NCBI GenBank assembly: GCA_018823175.1
Contig: JAHJIY010000081.1
Coordinates: 1 to 64,000 of the forward strand
Reading direction: 5' to 3'
Length of the DNA: 64,000 bases
From: Pseudomonadota bacterium
GTDB taxonomy: Bacteria > Desulfobacterota > Desulfobulbia > Desulfobulbales > JAHJIY01
Within the stretch, counting starts at the first letter, position 1; the number at the start of each line of letters is the position of its first letter. Positions 43,279-52,830 of the stretch are shown piece by piece. The notes beneath the pieces were generated by a model that saw only the letters and a program-made list of their open reading frames with translations, was not told the DNA's origin and did no database searches. The position numbers and the translations under genes are program-made.

Positions 43279-43866
43279 ATGGAGAAATATTTGAAATTTT
43301 CAGCTATTTTTATTTTTCTATTTTTCTTTTCTGGTTGCGCTAATCTTCTGCCGTCAAGCAAAACGATCGTCGATTCCCCCTGGCATAATTTCGACAGTGC
43401 CAGATTGGAGTATGAAAAAATTATCCCAGGGACCACAAACGTCGATGACCTGAAAAAGATGAAATTTAATCCTTTTGAAATTCCAAATATTCGAATCATG
43501 AATGTAACTGAAATCATCAGTGTATTTTTACCGAATCCTTCGGTAAAAATAGAACAATTGGACCCTGGAATTCAAGAATGCATAGAAAGCAGATCCAGCT
43601 GTACAGCCTATAAAATTGAACCAGGCCAAGTTAGTCTAAAACGGGTCGGAAATTTCTGGGCCGATCTCTTCACCTTCAAGCGGCACACGATAGAGACGGG
43701 ATGGGAATTCCGGGGTTTAATCACAATTGTTGACAATGTGGTCACGTACAAAGACCCGGCAGGAGGAAAACCATTACTAAGAAAAGAAGAAATAAAAAAT
43801 AAACCATTAGGCCCCCTACAGGAGATAGGAAACATCATCGTCTCTGGTGCTCAAGACTTATTGTAA
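43279..43866 (+). CDS. Hypothetical lipoprotein
   Basis: A 195-residue protein with start at 43279 behind GAGGACGGA. The signal peptide KFSAIFIFLFFFSGC gives Cys18 as lipid anchor. The mature part contains a SmpA/OmlA-like beginning (SARLEYEKIIPGTTNVDDLKKMKF), i.e. the small beta-alpha unit seen in outer-membrane lipoproteins, and later YKDPAGGKPLLRKEE. Function unknown. Confidence 0.65.
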   Translation: MEKYLKFSAIFIFLFFFSGCANLLPSSKTIVDSPWHNFDSARLEYEKIIPGTTNVDDLKKMKFNPFEIPNIRIMNVTEIISVFLPNPSVKIEQLDPGIQECIESRSSCTAYKIEPGQVSLKRVGNFWADLFTFKRHTIETGWEFRGLITIVDNVVTYKDPAGGKPLLRKEEIKNKPLGPLQEIGNIIVSGAQDLL

Positions 43867-44127
43867 ATTTAAATATCCTGATCCTGGTAAAACTGAGTTG
43901 AGCCCGCAGTTCGGTTCAAACTAAAGCACTGATTATTGCATCCCCAATGTTTTACGCACAAGATTCATTTATGTGCTATAAATTTTCTATTGATTTATTT
44001 ATCTGTATCAGATCAGAATCTAGTTAAGTCTTTTTATTTCATTTGAGTTTCGTCAGTTAAAACTTACATATAATAATTACATACATTCCAAAATAATTTC
44101 TGATCAAAAATTATAAGCCAGGCACCA

Positions 44128-44817
44128 ATGAATCACGCAAACGGACAAATTTCAGATCAAAATGAGTTACGCCTCGCTTTGAAAAATTGCGAAAGGAGAT
44201 ATGATGAACTCCTTAGGGCCGTAACCGACTACACCTATACCGTCACCGTTGAAAACGGGGTTGCCATTAAGACAACTCACAGCGCCGCCTGTGCCGGTGT
44301 TACCGGTTTTTCATCCGAAGAATATGATGCCCAGCCTTATCTTTGGTTGTCCATGATCTGCGCAGAAGATCGGGACAATGTCCTGCAACAGACTTCCGAC
44401 ATCCTTGCCGGACAGGATTTTTCAGTCATTGAACACCGAATCCATCACAAGGACGGTTCGATCAGATGGGTCCAAAATACAATCGTCAGACGATATAATG
44501 CCAATAATCAGCTGGATGCCTATGACGGTCTTGTTCGGGATATCACAGCCCGGAAAATTAACGAGACGGAAAAAGAGGAACTCATTGTTAAGTTGCAGCA
44601 GTCATTAAAGGAAATCAAAACATTAAGAGGAATCCTTCCCCTTTGTTCCTTCTGCAAGAAAATTCGTGATTACCAGGGTTATTGGGAACAAGTTGATGTG
44701 TATATCAAACACCATTCCGATGCTGACATAAGTCATAGTATCTGCCCGGATTGTATGGAAAAACATTATCCCGAGGAATATGAAGCTCTTTTGCGTAACG
44801 GGAAAATAATTAAGTAA
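44128..44817 (+). CDS. PAS domain protein with Cys-rich tail
   Basis: A 229-residue soluble protein. Residues about 20-145 form a PAS/PAC sensor module (FSSEEYDAQPYLWLSMICAEDRDNV, HRIHHKDGSIRWVQNTIVRRYN, YDGLVRDITARK). A coiled coil of about 25 residues leads to a C-terminal module with two Cys pairs, LCSFCKKIRDYQGYWEQVDVYI and HSICPDCMEKHYPEEYE. This tail is frequent at the ends of PAS proteins in Desulfobacterota and could bind zinc or sense redox state. No histidine kinase domain is present, so output is unknown. Confidence 0.82.
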   Translation: MNHANGQISDQNELRLALKNCERRYDELLRAVTDYTYTVTVENGVAIKTTHSAACAGVTGFSSEEYDAQPYLWLSMICAEDRDNVLQQTSDILAGQDFSVIEHRIHHKDGSIRWVQNTIVRRYNANNQLDAYDGLVRDITARKINETEKEELIVKLQQSLKEIKTLRGILPLCSFCKKIRDYQGYWEQVDVYIKHHSDADISHSICPDCMEKHYPEEYEALLRNGKIIK

Positions 44818-44870
44818 TAAAAAAATTAAAACCTCCACCCACCCTGACAAGTATTGTTATTTATGACTAA

Positions 44871-45830
44871 TTATAATTTACCAGGATAAATCGGCACAAG
44901 ATAACGTTCCTGGAAATCAACCCCGGGCGCTTCAGCGCATACTTCCAGTTCCCAAAAAATGATTCTCAGTTTTTCGGACAGATTGCTCCCCGGTGCGGTG
45001 GCCGGCACATCAAACGAAAGAGAAATCAGGCAATTGGACGGACAATCCACCGGTCCCTCTGTCTTTCGAATAGCGGCCCACAGCTGTTCATGAATAAGAA
45101 TGGTGCTCCGCTGCTTACCCGTTCCTCTTGACTCCATCCATTCTTCCACGCATCGCAACACAAACGTGATTCTTGTGGCCCTCTCAAGTCCGGCCGGAGC
45201 GAACCACCTGAATTCGGCAGGAAGCCCGGTGAGAATCGGAAACATTTCATACTCAAGCCTGCTCTTGCCATACTTGACTGCGACCAGAATTCGCCTGACA
45301 AGTTCAATCGCCGATAACAAAAGACAGAGATCAAACACCGACACGATAACCTTGACCATCAACTCTCCGGCCTCGGAGAGCCAAGCCCACCAATTGAACG
45401 GCGCCAAAAACACGGCAAAAAACATAGTGGCGCCGAGTGATTTCCCGACCGGTTCCCAGGTCGATTTCGTAATCCCCTTAAGATCCCATGGATAGTCGGC
45501 ATAAACTTCCGAGCGAGGATGTCGAGCAGCCATAATCTGACGTCGTATGACCAATAACCGCTCCTGAAGTACCATAGACCAGACGAGCAGTCCGCTGACC
45601 GCGAAGATCACACCGATCAAAGCAAGGACCCAGTTCGGCGCGTGAACGGTTGCAGGATCAACCGGAACGACTTTCAAGCCGACAAGAACAATTAATATCC
45701 CCACGATGACAAAAACAGATCCAAACAAAAATCCTCCCAAAACTCCAAGACCGGTAGTTTTCGCCACCCTTTCCGTTCGATGCGCCAGCCGCACCCGTTC
45801 CATCTCAACAACACTTTCCGAAAGCCTCAA
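44871..45830 (-). CDS. Hypothetical multi-pass membrane protein
   Basis: A 319-residue protein that seems to start at a TTG (45830) behind GAGGTG; an internal ATG at 45803 is the alternative. Four hydrophobic segments are visible: about residues 28-55, 68-92, 128-150 and 160-185. The C-terminal 130 residues are soluble (EMFPILTGLPAEFRWFAPAGLERATRI, CVEEWMESRGTGKQR). No family recognised. It lies alone between long gaps. Confidence 0.6.
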   Translation of the reverse strand: MRLSESVVEMERVRLAHRTERVAKTTGLGVLGGFLFGSVFVIVGILIVLVGLKVVPVDPATVHAPNWVLALIGVIFAVSGLLVWSMVLQERLLVIRRQIMAARHPRSEVYADYPWDLKGITKSTWEPVGKSLGATMFFAVFLAPFNWWAWLSEAGELMVKVIVSVFDLCLLLSAIELVRRILVAVKYGKSRLEYEMFPILTGLPAEFRWFAPAGLERATRITFVLRCVEEWMESRGTGKQRSTILIHEQLWAAIRKTEGPVDCPSNCLISLSFDVPATAPGSNLSEKLRIIFWELEVCAEAPGVDFQERYLVPIYPGKL

Positions 45831-46483
45831 ATATTCACCTCATCTTAGAAACAATGTAATAAATACAATATAATGAAAATAAGTTCAGGAATCACCCAGA
45901 CCATAATATCAAACCAATTACTTAAACACTCGCACCTAAATCGATCAATCCCTCAATAATCGTCCAGCCTTGATCCTAAGAGGAAACCAACCATCAGTTA
46001 TCCAAACCGACATTATTTTCACGTTGACTCTCCCCTCTCCTATCCTGTATTGAATAGTTAATTTGTTTTAAGAATATAGATAACCATAATCACCACAATC
46101 TCTCTTCTTCGATGGGGGAATTGCTCCGGACAAATATCTATAATCCTGCTACGTTAGGCAGAATAAATATTCAGTGGATAAGAAACATAGCAAACTTGCG
46201 AACAGGGGTTCTGTAACTGAACTATACTCGATCTATATTTAACCCTCTCTCACTCCGACCTTTGCCAATACCTATGCAATTATCGGACGAATAGGTTATC
46301 AATATTTTTATGATGAATACATCGGTTCTGGTTTTTGGTTTTGGGGAACCAAAAAAAATTGAAGACTTTAACAATAATCCACTTTCCACCCAATTCTTCA
46401 CCACGCTTGACAACATGTATCATATTTAATCCAGCAGCAAAATATCCTTTTAAAATTAATAAACAAGCGCCAACCTAACATTG
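45831..46483. other. Long AT-rich gap without recognised gene
   Basis: About 650 bases. One minus-strand frame (46222-46416) has no ribosome binding site and low-complexity content, and is not believed. No RNA gene, hairpin terminator or repeat family member was recognised. The stretch may be decayed sequence. Confidence 0.45.
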
Positions 46484-47416
46484 ATGACCAAAATAAACAG
46501 CTCAACTCTTATTATAATTAATCCTAAGGCTGGAAATGGCGCCGCAGGGCGCAAAAGAAATGAGATTGAAACCCTGGCCAATAAATTTTTCTGTGAGCAC
46601 CAGACTCTGCTAACCAACCGGCCGGGTCAGGCGGCAGATTATGCACGCAGAGCCATAGAAGCCGGGGTCAGAAAATTGATTTGTGTTGGCGGGGACGGCA
46701 CCCTTAACGAGGTAGTTAACGGCCTGTTGTCGGTCAAAGTTGAAAAAAATAGACGTCCAAAACTGGGATATCTTCCGCTCGGAACCGGCAGCGATTTAGC
46801 AAGAACCACAGAAATTACCGGGAATATCGAAAAAGGACTCAGGAACATCGCCAACAATGAAGGGAAATGGATTGATGTCGGCAACGCAACTTTTGTCGAT
46901 CATGACGGGAAAAAAACCTCAAGATATTTTATTAACGTCCTCAGTTTTGCCCTTGGCGGCGAAATTGCCGGCCGGGTCAACAGATCGAGCAAGGTTATGG
47001 GCGGCTTCCTGTCTTTTCTCTGGCCAACTCTCACCGCCCTGTTTTCTTTTAACAAACCGCTGATCAGTATTAAAATTGACAATAAGGCTGACCAAAAAAT
47101 AATCTGCTGGCACGCAGCTATTGCCAATGGACAGTATCATGGCGGCGGAATGCGAATCGCCCCGGATGCGAAGGTCGATGACGGCCGCCTGCGGATAACG
47201 GTAGTCGGCGACCTTTCTCTACCGGAGGTTTTGCTGAATTTGCCTAATTTATATAACGGCAATATTTATGCGATCAAGAAAGTATACAAGTTTTCCGGGA
47301 AAAAAATTGTGGCCGAATCAGAAGATAATGTGCTGCTTGATCTCGACGGCGAGCAAGTTGGCCGTCTGCCGGTTAGTGTGGAAATATTACCACTGGCTTT
47401 GTGGATGATATATTAG
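46484..47416 (+). CDS. YegS/DagK-type lipid kinase
   Basis: A 310-residue protein; the ATG at 46484 is used rather than the TTG before it. The kinase motifs are IIINPKAGNG near the start, CVGGDGTLNEVVNGLL (nucleotide-binding GGDGT) and LPLGTGSDLARTTE. The C-terminal beta domain contains GGGMRIAPDAKVDDGRL. It should phosphorylate diacylglycerol or a related lipid. The gene is followed on the other strand by tRNA-Pro. Confidence 0.9.
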   Translation: MTKINSSTLIIINPKAGNGAAGRKRNEIETLANKFFCEHQTLLTNRPGQAADYARRAIEAGVRKLICVGGDGTLNEVVNGLLSVKVEKNRRPKLGYLPLGTGSDLARTTEITGNIEKGLRNIANNEGKWIDVGNATFVDHDGKKTSRYFINVLSFALGGEIAGRVNRSSKVMGGFLSFLWPTLTALFSFNKPLISIKIDNKADQKIICWHAAIANGQYHGGGMRIAPDAKVDDGRLRITVVGDLSLPEVLLNLPNLYNGNIYAIKKVYKFSGKKIVAESEDNVLLDLDGEQVGRLPVSVEILPLALWMIY

Positions 47417-47501
47417 TCTTTCCCGAATGGAAACAACGGATAGAACAATTGAAAACAATGAGGCAAAAATCGGCCAACTGAACCTTTTGAGAACCTTTAA
47501 A

Positions 47502-47535
47502 CAAAAAAAGCACCTAGCGAAAACGCTAAGTGCCT
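47502..47535 (-). terminator. Terminator of tRNA-Pro
   Basis: Minus-strand hairpin with arms 47509-47519 and 47524-47535 (one mismatch), a TTTT loop and a run of seven T. It lies 9 bases past the tRNA 3' end. Confidence 0.8.
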
Positions 47536-47543
47536 TAAACAAC

Positions 47544-47620
47544 TGGTCGGGATGAGAGGATTCGAACCTCCGGCCCCCTGAACCCCATTCAGGTGCGCTA
47601 CCAGACTGCGCTACATCCCG
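47544..47620 (-). tRNA. tRNA-Pro (anticodon GGG)
   Basis: A complete cloverleaf read on the minus strand: acceptor CGGGATG paired with CATCCCG, anticodon loop ATGGGGT between CCTGA and TCAGG, T-loop GGTTCGAATCC, discriminator A and an encoded CCA end. A terminator follows. The length is 77 bases. Confidence 0.95.
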
Positions 47621-47696
47621 ACCCAATTCCAATAAAACTGGTTAATTATGCAACCAGATAAATACTTTTTTCTCTACCCTGATAATTTACCTGCTT

Positions 47697-48059
47697 TTAC
47701 TCGAGCAGGCTTTTAATTGCCAGCAATTCATTCTTTAATTTTGAAAAAAAATCAGCTTCCTGTTCCGGACTTAACCGGCCGGCCTTTTCCCTTTTCGTTT
47801 GTTCTTGTAAGGCCTTTCGAGCGCCAGCAATGGTGAATCCCTGGCCGTACAACATTTCTTTAATTTTAACGATAGTCTCGACATCCGCCCGTCGATATAA
47901 ACGTTGTCGGGAAGAAGCCCGCTGCGGCTTAATCACCTTAAATTCCGACTCCCAAAACCGCAGGACATGGGCCTCGACACCAACGATTTCACTCACTTCA
48001 CCGATTTTAAAGTAAAGTTTGTCCGGAATTTCAACCGTTGTCATGGTTGGTTGTGCCAT
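47697..48059 (-). CDS. MerR-family regulator
   Basis: A 120-residue protein, start taken as the ATG at 48059. A winged helix-turn-helix of the MerR type covers residues about 12-80: [43 protein letters not shown]. The C-terminus is a helical dimerisation segment without Cys ligands, so no metal sensor is implied. Such small MerR proteins follow ihfA in many Deltaproteobacteria. It follows ihfA by 46 bases. Confidence 0.88.
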   Translation of the reverse strand: MAQPTMTTVEIPDKLYFKIGEVSEIVGVEAHVLRFWESEFKVIKPQRASSRQRLYRRADVETIVKIKEMLYGQGFTIAGARKALQEQTKREKAGRLSPEQEADFFSKLKNELLAIKSLLE

Positions 48060-48105
48060 CAGTCCCACCGTTTAAACCTGCTGTGAGCTGAAGAGATACG
48101 GCGTC

Positions 48106-48396
48106 CTACTTATTAATCTTCTCCCGCAACCCTTTACTCGGCTTGAAGGTTACCATGCTTCTCTTGGTAATCTCCATAGTTTCCCCGGTCCGGGGATTTC
48201 GTCCAATACGCGATTCTTTGTTCCGGACCGTAAAGGTCCCAAATTGAACTAATTTAATCGGCTCTTTGTCAAGCAGACTTTTTTTCAGTTTATCAAAAAC
48301 CTTGTCGACTAAAGCTCCGGCGCCTTGATGAGAAAAACCCATCTTTTCATTGATCGCTTTCGCCAGCTCTTTGCGGGTCAGATTTGATTTTTCCAT
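48106..48396 (-). CDS. ihfA: Integration host factor alpha subunit
   Basis: A 96-residue HU/IHF-type DNA-bending protein. The DNA-binding arm is RNKESRIGRNPRTGETMEI with the apical Pro, and the N-terminal helices (LTRKELAKAINEKMGFSHQGAGALVDKVF) fit IhfA. The position directly after pheT is the classical one for ihfA (himA). It bends DNA for recombination, replication and transcription control, usually as a dimer with IhfB. Confidence 0.93.
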   Translation of the reverse strand: MEKSNLTRKELAKAINEKMGFSHQGAGALVDKVFDKLKKSLLDKEPIKLVQFGTFTVRNKESRIGRNPRTGETMEITKRSMVTFKPSKGLREKINK

Positions 48397-48401
48397 AACA
48401 A

Positions 48402-50816
48402 CTAAGCCTCTCGCAACTGTCCGTTAAAACGAGACAGAATCATATCGATAATTTTCTGGTGTACCTTGCCGACCGTATCATCATCAAGGGTATTATTATA
48501 ATCACGGTAGGTTACTGAAATTGCTATACTCTTATAACCGCTATCAATATTTTTTCCACGATATATATCAAAAATTTCTGCCTGTTCAACAATTTCTTCA
48601 CCGCAATCACGAATAGCGATCACCATCTCACCACTGGCGGTATTCTCCAGAACCAATATCGCCATGTCCCATCTGACCGAAGGGAAGCGGGCGAGAGGCT
48701 GAAAAACCTTCGGCGCGACCGTTAAAACACCCAGATCATCAAGACTGATTTCACAGAAATAAACATCCTGCTTTATGCCAAAAGACTTCAAATTAACCTG
48801 AGCAAGCTTACCCAGATATCCGATTTCCCGGCCATCGACCTGCACGCTTAAAAACTGCTCAGCATCAATATATTTCGGGGCCACAGCATCCTTGACCATG
48901 GACACCTGGGGCAGGCGCAATTCGGTGAGTAAATTTTCCACACAGCCCTTGAGATCATAAAGATCAACTTTGTCCTGCCCATAATGCAGGACCGGAGCCC
49001 CCGGACTACGACGGCCACTGATCACCACGACCAGACGTCGCTCTTCATGGGGCTGTTCCTGCTCCCCGGGATAAAAGACCTTACCGGTCTCAAACATTTT
49101 GATATCACCTTTCTGGTGATTCACATTATGCCTGACATTCTCAAGTAAGCCGGGTAACAGCATGGTCCGCATGATGCTCTGATCTTCAGTCAGCGGATTA
49201 AGCAACCCAACGGCCTGTCTCAATTTATGTTCAGTCGCAAGGCCAAGCATCTCAAAATGACGCTCGGAGACAAAACTGTAATTGATCGCCTCAAAGAATC
49301 CCTGCGAGACCATGATGGCACTTACCTGCCGACCAAGATCCCGACCCGACTCTCTTTCGGGAAAACTCATCTGCACCACGGGCAGGACCGAAGGTAATTC
49401 GTTATAACCATGCAACCGGGCAATCTCTTCAATCAGATCAATCTCTCTTTCCAGGTCAACCCTGAAACTGGGAGGCATGACCGACAAGGTATGATCATCG
49501 ACCTTTTGCGAACCGATCTCGATTAAAGCAAGAAGAGCCGCAAGATCATCGGCCGTAAATTTCATACCGAGCAGATCACTGCACCTATCGACGCGCAGAG
49601 AGATCGATGCCGGGCCGCTTACTCCTCGGCCCCAATCCACTCCGCCGGCAACTACCCTGGCCCCGGCAATTTCAACCATCAGCTGCACCGCTCTTTCCAT
49701 CGCAGTGACCACACCATCAGGGTCAACACCACGCTCAAACCGGTAGGAAGAATCGGTGCTCAGATTAAGAAACTTGGAAGTACGACGAACGCTTAACGGA
49801 TTAAAGCAGGCGCTTTCCAGTAAAATATCGGTGGTCGTCTCGGTTACTTCGGAACTGCCGCCGCCCATTACCCCGGCCACGGCAATCGGCTGTTTAGCAT
49901 CGCAGATCAGGAGCGTCTCAGTATCAAGTTGCCGTTCAACCCCATCAAGGGTGACTATTTTCTCTCCGGCAACAGCTTTTCGAACAATGATTTTTGCGCC
50001 TTTAATTTTGGCAAAATCAAAGGCATGCATCGGTTGTCCGTACTCCAGCATGACAAAATTTGTAATATCAACCACGTTATTTATCGGCCGCAGACCAACG
50101 GCCAACAAGAGTCTCTGCAACCACCAGGGAGATGGGGCGATCTTCACATCCTGTAACAAACGGGCCGCATAGCGCGGACAAGCGTCCTGATCAATGACCT
50201 CGACGGAAAACGGTAGATCACCGTTTAAAACCGGCAAATCCCCCTTGACCGGCGGCGACATTTTCCTGCCGACAAAACCTCCGACCTCCCGGGCAATACC
50301 AAGCACACTGGCACAGTCGGAACGGTTGGGCGTCAGATCAACCTCAATCAAAGTATCATGAAGAGACAAGGCCTCGGACAAAGACTTGCCGCTGACCAGA
50401 TCCACCGGTAATTCCATAATCCCGGCCGTACCGCCACTTATTCCGAGTTCCTTGGCAGAGCAGAGCATGCCCTCTGATTTTTCACCACGAATCTTGGAAG
50501 ATTTAATTTTAAAATCAGCCGGCATCACCGTGCCCGGCAAGGCAATAGCCGTGACCAGACCAACCCGGGCATTGGGCGCACCGCACACGACCCTTTTGAT
50601 CTCCTCCCCGACCTCAACATCGCAAAGGACCAGGCGATCGGCATTGGGATGGGGCTGCACATTTTTAATCAGGCCCACTTTGACGCCATCAAGGTTGGGA
50701 TACAAATCCTCAACACTATCCACCTCAAGACCGGCCATAGTCAATCGGTCGGCCAGTTGAGAAGGCGTCAAATCGAAATCGATATATTGTTTGAGCCAGT
50801 TAAGGGTAAATTTCAT
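48402..50816 (-). CDS. pheT: Phenylalanyl-tRNA synthetase beta subunit
   Basis: An 804-residue subunit of normal length. Domains in order: N-terminal segment MKFTLNWLKQYIDFDL, EMAP/tRNA-binding domain (about 40-155), B3/4 editing domain (about 210-390), B5 domain (about 400-475), catalytic-like core (about 480-690) and the C-terminal anticodon-binding FDX-ACB domain (FPSVRWDMAILVLENTASGEMV). It forms the alpha2-beta2 enzyme with PheS and attaches Phe to its tRNA. It lies 48 bases after pheS. Confidence 0.97.
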   Translation of the reverse strand: MKFTLNWLKQYIDFDLTPSQLADRLTMAGLEVDSVEDLYPNLDGVKVGLIKNVQPHPNADRLVLCDVEVGEEIKRVVCGAPNARVGLVTAIALPGTVMPADFKIKSSKIRGEKSEGMLCSAKELGISGGTAGIMELPVDLVSGKSLSEALSLHDTLIEVDLTPNRSDCASVLGIAREVGGFVGRKMSPPVKGDLPVLNGDLPFSVEVIDQDACPRYAARLLQDVKIAPSPWWLQRLLLAVGLRPINNVVDITNFVMLEYGQPMHAFDFAKIKGAKIIVRKAVAGEKIVTLDGVERQLDTETLLICDAKQPIAVAGVMGGGSSEVTETTTDILLESACFNPLSVRRTSKFLNLSTDSSYRFERGVDPDGVVTAMERAVQLMVEIAGARVVAGGVDWGRGVSGPASISLRVDRCSDLLGMKFTADDLAALLALIEIGSQKVDDHTLSVMPPSFRVDLEREIDLIEEIARLHGYNELPSVLPVVQMSFPERESGRDLGRQVSAIMVSQGFFEAINYSFVSERHFEMLGLATEHKLRQAVGLLNPLTEDQSIMRTMLLPGLLENVRHNVNHQKGDIKMFETGKVFYPGEQEQPHEERRLVVVISGRRSPGAPVLHYGQDKVDLYDLKGCVENLLTELRLPQVSMVKDAVAPKYIDAEQFLSVQVDGREIGYLGKLAQVNLKSFGIKQDVYFCEISLDDLGVLTVAPKVFQPLARFPSVRWDMAILVLENTASGEMVIAIRDCGEEIVEQAEIFDIYRGKNIDSGYKSIAISVTYRDYNNTLDDDTVGKVHQKIIDMILSRFNGQLREA

Positions 50817-50864
50817 GTACTTTTAAATGACGGAATTAATCTATTGATAATTTCAAAAACGATA

Positions 50865-51878
50865 TCAAAATTGCGAGAGAAAACGGAGGTCATTCTCATA
50901 ATAAAGTCTAATGTCGTTGATCCCATACTTAAGCATTGCGATCCGCTCTATCCCAAGGCCAAAGGCAAATCCTGAATACTCTTCCGGGTCATAGCCGATT
51001 TTCTTGAATACCTCCGGATCGATCAGCCCGGCACCCAGAATTTCAAGCCAGCCGGTCTGTTTGCAAACCCGGCAGCCTTTTCCACCACACATTACACAGG
51101 CGATATCAACTTCGGCGCTGGGTTCGGTAAAGGGGAAATAACTGGGACGGAAACGGATCGAGGTATGTTCATCAAAAATCCTGGCGATAAATATCGACAA
51201 GATTCCTTTTAAATCGGCAAACGAGACCTTGCGATCAACCAGAAAGCCCTCGACCTGATGAAACATGGGGGTATGGGTAATGTCGGAATCACAGCGATAA
51301 ACCTTCCCCGGTGCGATCATCCGCAATGGTGGCTGCCGTTTTTCCATGGCCCGCACCTGCATAGGTGAAGTGTGGGTCCGGAGCAACACACTATCGCTCA
51401 CGTAAAAAGTATCATGCATATCCCGGGCAGGATGATGCTTGGGAATGTTCAGGGCTTCAAAATTATAAAAATCGACCTCAACATCTGGACCTTCCGCAAC
51501 CTCAAATCCCAGACCCTCAAAAATGGCACATACTTCTTCCATGATCTGGGTCACCGGATGCAGTCGGCCAAGGGGCAACGCTCTCCCCGGCAGGCTTAAA
51601 TCCGTAACAACTTTTTGCTGGAGGGCTTGACCTGAACCTTCCTTGGATCCTTGCCGGATCAGGAACTCACTCTCGACCTCTTGTTTGACGTCATTAGCCA
51701 ACTTCCCGACCCGTGGCCGATCTTCGGTAGACACCGTGCCAAGACTTCGCATCAAGCCGGTAAAAAGACCTTTCCGACCCAGATATTTAACCCTGAAATC
51801 TTCCAGTTCGCCGACTTGCGAGATAGAAGCAAGTTTGGCGAGAGCCTCTGATTTCAGACGAAGTAATTCTTCTTCCAT
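50865..51878 (-). CDS. pheS: Phenylalanyl-tRNA synthetase alpha subunit
   Basis: A 337-residue class II synthetase subunit with an N-terminal coiled coil (about residues 1-90) and the catalytic domain. Motifs include HPARDMHDTFYV, LRTHTSPMQVRAM, FHQVEGFLVDRKVSF, FRPSYFPFTEPSAEVDI and the Cys-rich CVMCGGKGCRVCKQTGWLEI typical of PheS. Motif 3 is FGLGIERIAMLKYGI. It is upstream of pheT; a 236-base gap with a repeat element separates it from rplT. Confidence 0.97.
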   Translation of the reverse strand: MEEELLRLKSEALAKLASISQVGELEDFRVKYLGRKGLFTGLMRSLGTVSTEDRPRVGKLANDVKQEVESEFLIRQGSKEGSGQALQQKVVTDLSLPGRALPLGRLHPVTQIMEEVCAIFEGLGFEVAEGPDVEVDFYNFEALNIPKHHPARDMHDTFYVSDSVLLRTHTSPMQVRAMEKRQPPLRMIAPGKVYRCDSDITHTPMFHQVEGFLVDRKVSFADLKGILSIFIARIFDEHTSIRFRPSYFPFTEPSAEVDIACVMCGGKGCRVCKQTGWLEILGAGLIDPEVFKKIGYDPEEYSGFAFGLGIERIAMLKYGINDIRLYYENDLRFLSQF

Positions 51879-51907
51879 GGATAGACGTCTTACAGGTAAA
51901 CAAGCAT

Positions 51908-51985
51908 GATCCAGCAGAACTGGATTCTTTTCAAGACCTCAAGGGAGAGCTACAATACCCCCTTGAGGGGCAAATTATTGCTAAA
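51908..51985. repeat. Dispersed stem-loop repeat upstream of pheS
   Basis: Contains a perfect 9-base inverted repeat CCTCAAGGG (51937-51945) and CCCTTGAGG (51960-51968), flanked by TTTTCAAGACC and TTATTGCTAAACCCTT. The same order of words is found at 56434-56525 upstream of recR and, more weakly, at 58792-58850 upstream of dnaX. It is likely a short interspersed element with possible effect on the flanking transcripts. Confidence 0.5.
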
Positions 51986-52114
51986 CCCTTCAGATACTCT
52001 GCGCAGTAGACATACTTGATGATATCAGACCCTTGTCTCGCCCAAAACCGTTTTCAGGTCATGAAACAAAACCTGCATTAACAAATAACGGCTTCAAACA
52101 CAGAGTCTAAAGGA

Positions 52115-52459
52115 TCAGGATGCTAACTTGACAACCTGGCGAAAAGCATTGGGATCAAGAATAGCCAGATTGGAAAGAACCTTACGATCAAGTTCCACCT
52201 CAGCCTTCTTCAGACCACCCATGAGCTTGCTATAGGATGTTCCGTTCATCTTGGCGGCTGCCGCAATACGGACAATCCACAACTGACGGAAGTCACGTTT
52301 TTTGGTCCGTCGATCACGGTAAGCGTAACACAAGGCCTTGTCAACTGCCTCGGTAGCTGTCTTATAAAGACGATGCTTGCCACCGACAAAACCCTTGGCC
52401 ATTTTCAAAATTCCTTTTCTTCTACGACGCGCCTTAAATCCGCGCTTAGCTCTAGGCAT
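52115..52459 (-). CDS. rplT: 50S ribosomal protein L20
   Basis: A 114-residue protein of full length with [21 protein letters not shown] and the C-terminal globular part [22 protein letters not shown]20 is an early assembly protein of the large subunit. It belongs to the infC-rpmI-rplT unit, which in many bacteria is controlled by L20 itself. Confidence 0.97.
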   Translation of the reverse strand: MPRAKRGFKARRRRKGILKMAKGFVGGKHRLYKTATEAVDKALCYAYRDRRTKKRDFRQLWIVRIAAAAKMNGTSYSKLMGGLKKAEVELDRKVLSNLAILDPNAFRQVVKLAS

Positions 52460-52531
52460 TTGTATCTCCTTACTTCAATAAAACGGTAATATAACCGCTA
52501 ATTCATAATTCCAGAAACCAGGCCACACCCC

Positions 52532-52729
52532 TTACAGGTAAGGTAGCATCCTTTTTACGGCATTGACATCAACTGCGGCAACCTCATCACCCTGACGCAG
52601 GTTTCTTTTCCGCTTGGTACTTTTCTTGGTGAGGATATGGCTGGCAAAAGCTTTTCTGCGCATGATCTTGCCGGAACCGCTGACCTTGAAACGCTTTGCC
52701 GCTCCCCTGTGTGTCTTCATCTTCGGCAT
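52532..52729 (-). CDS. rpmI: 50S ribosomal protein L35
   Basis: A 65-residue basic protein ([20 protein letters not shown] at the start) of the expected size, behind AAGGAGAAG. It lies between infC and rplT as usual, with a leader hairpin at 52743-52783. Confidence 0.97.
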   Translation of the reverse strand: MPKMKTHRGAAKRFKVSGSGKIMRRKAFASHILTKKSTKRKRNLRQGDEVAAVDVNAVKRMLPYL

Positions 52730-52742
52730 AACAACTTCTCCT

Positions 52743-52783
52743 TAAAAAATAGATGACGAAGGGGGCAAAAGTTACCCTCCGTC
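52743..52783 (-). promoter_or_regulatory. Leader hairpin between infC and rpmI
   Basis: On the minus strand GACGGAGGG (52775-52783) pairs with CCCTTCGTC (52755-52763) with one G-U pair, followed at 52744-52749 by six T and then the rpmI Shine-Dalgarno. It could be an attenuator or part of an L20-type control site; known L20 control RNAs occupy this kind of position. Confidence 0.45.
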
Positions 52784-52830
52784 TTTTACTTCATATAAAC
52801 AAAAAAATCTAAACCAACAAATTATCGTGA

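Noticed and set aside
46222-46416. 64-codon minus-strand frame in the long gap
   Set aside because: No ribosome binding site and unremarkable sequence in an AT-rich stretch.
47387-47632. 81-codon minus-strand frame
   Set aside because: It covers the tRNA-Pro gene and its terminator; the tRNA explains the sequence.
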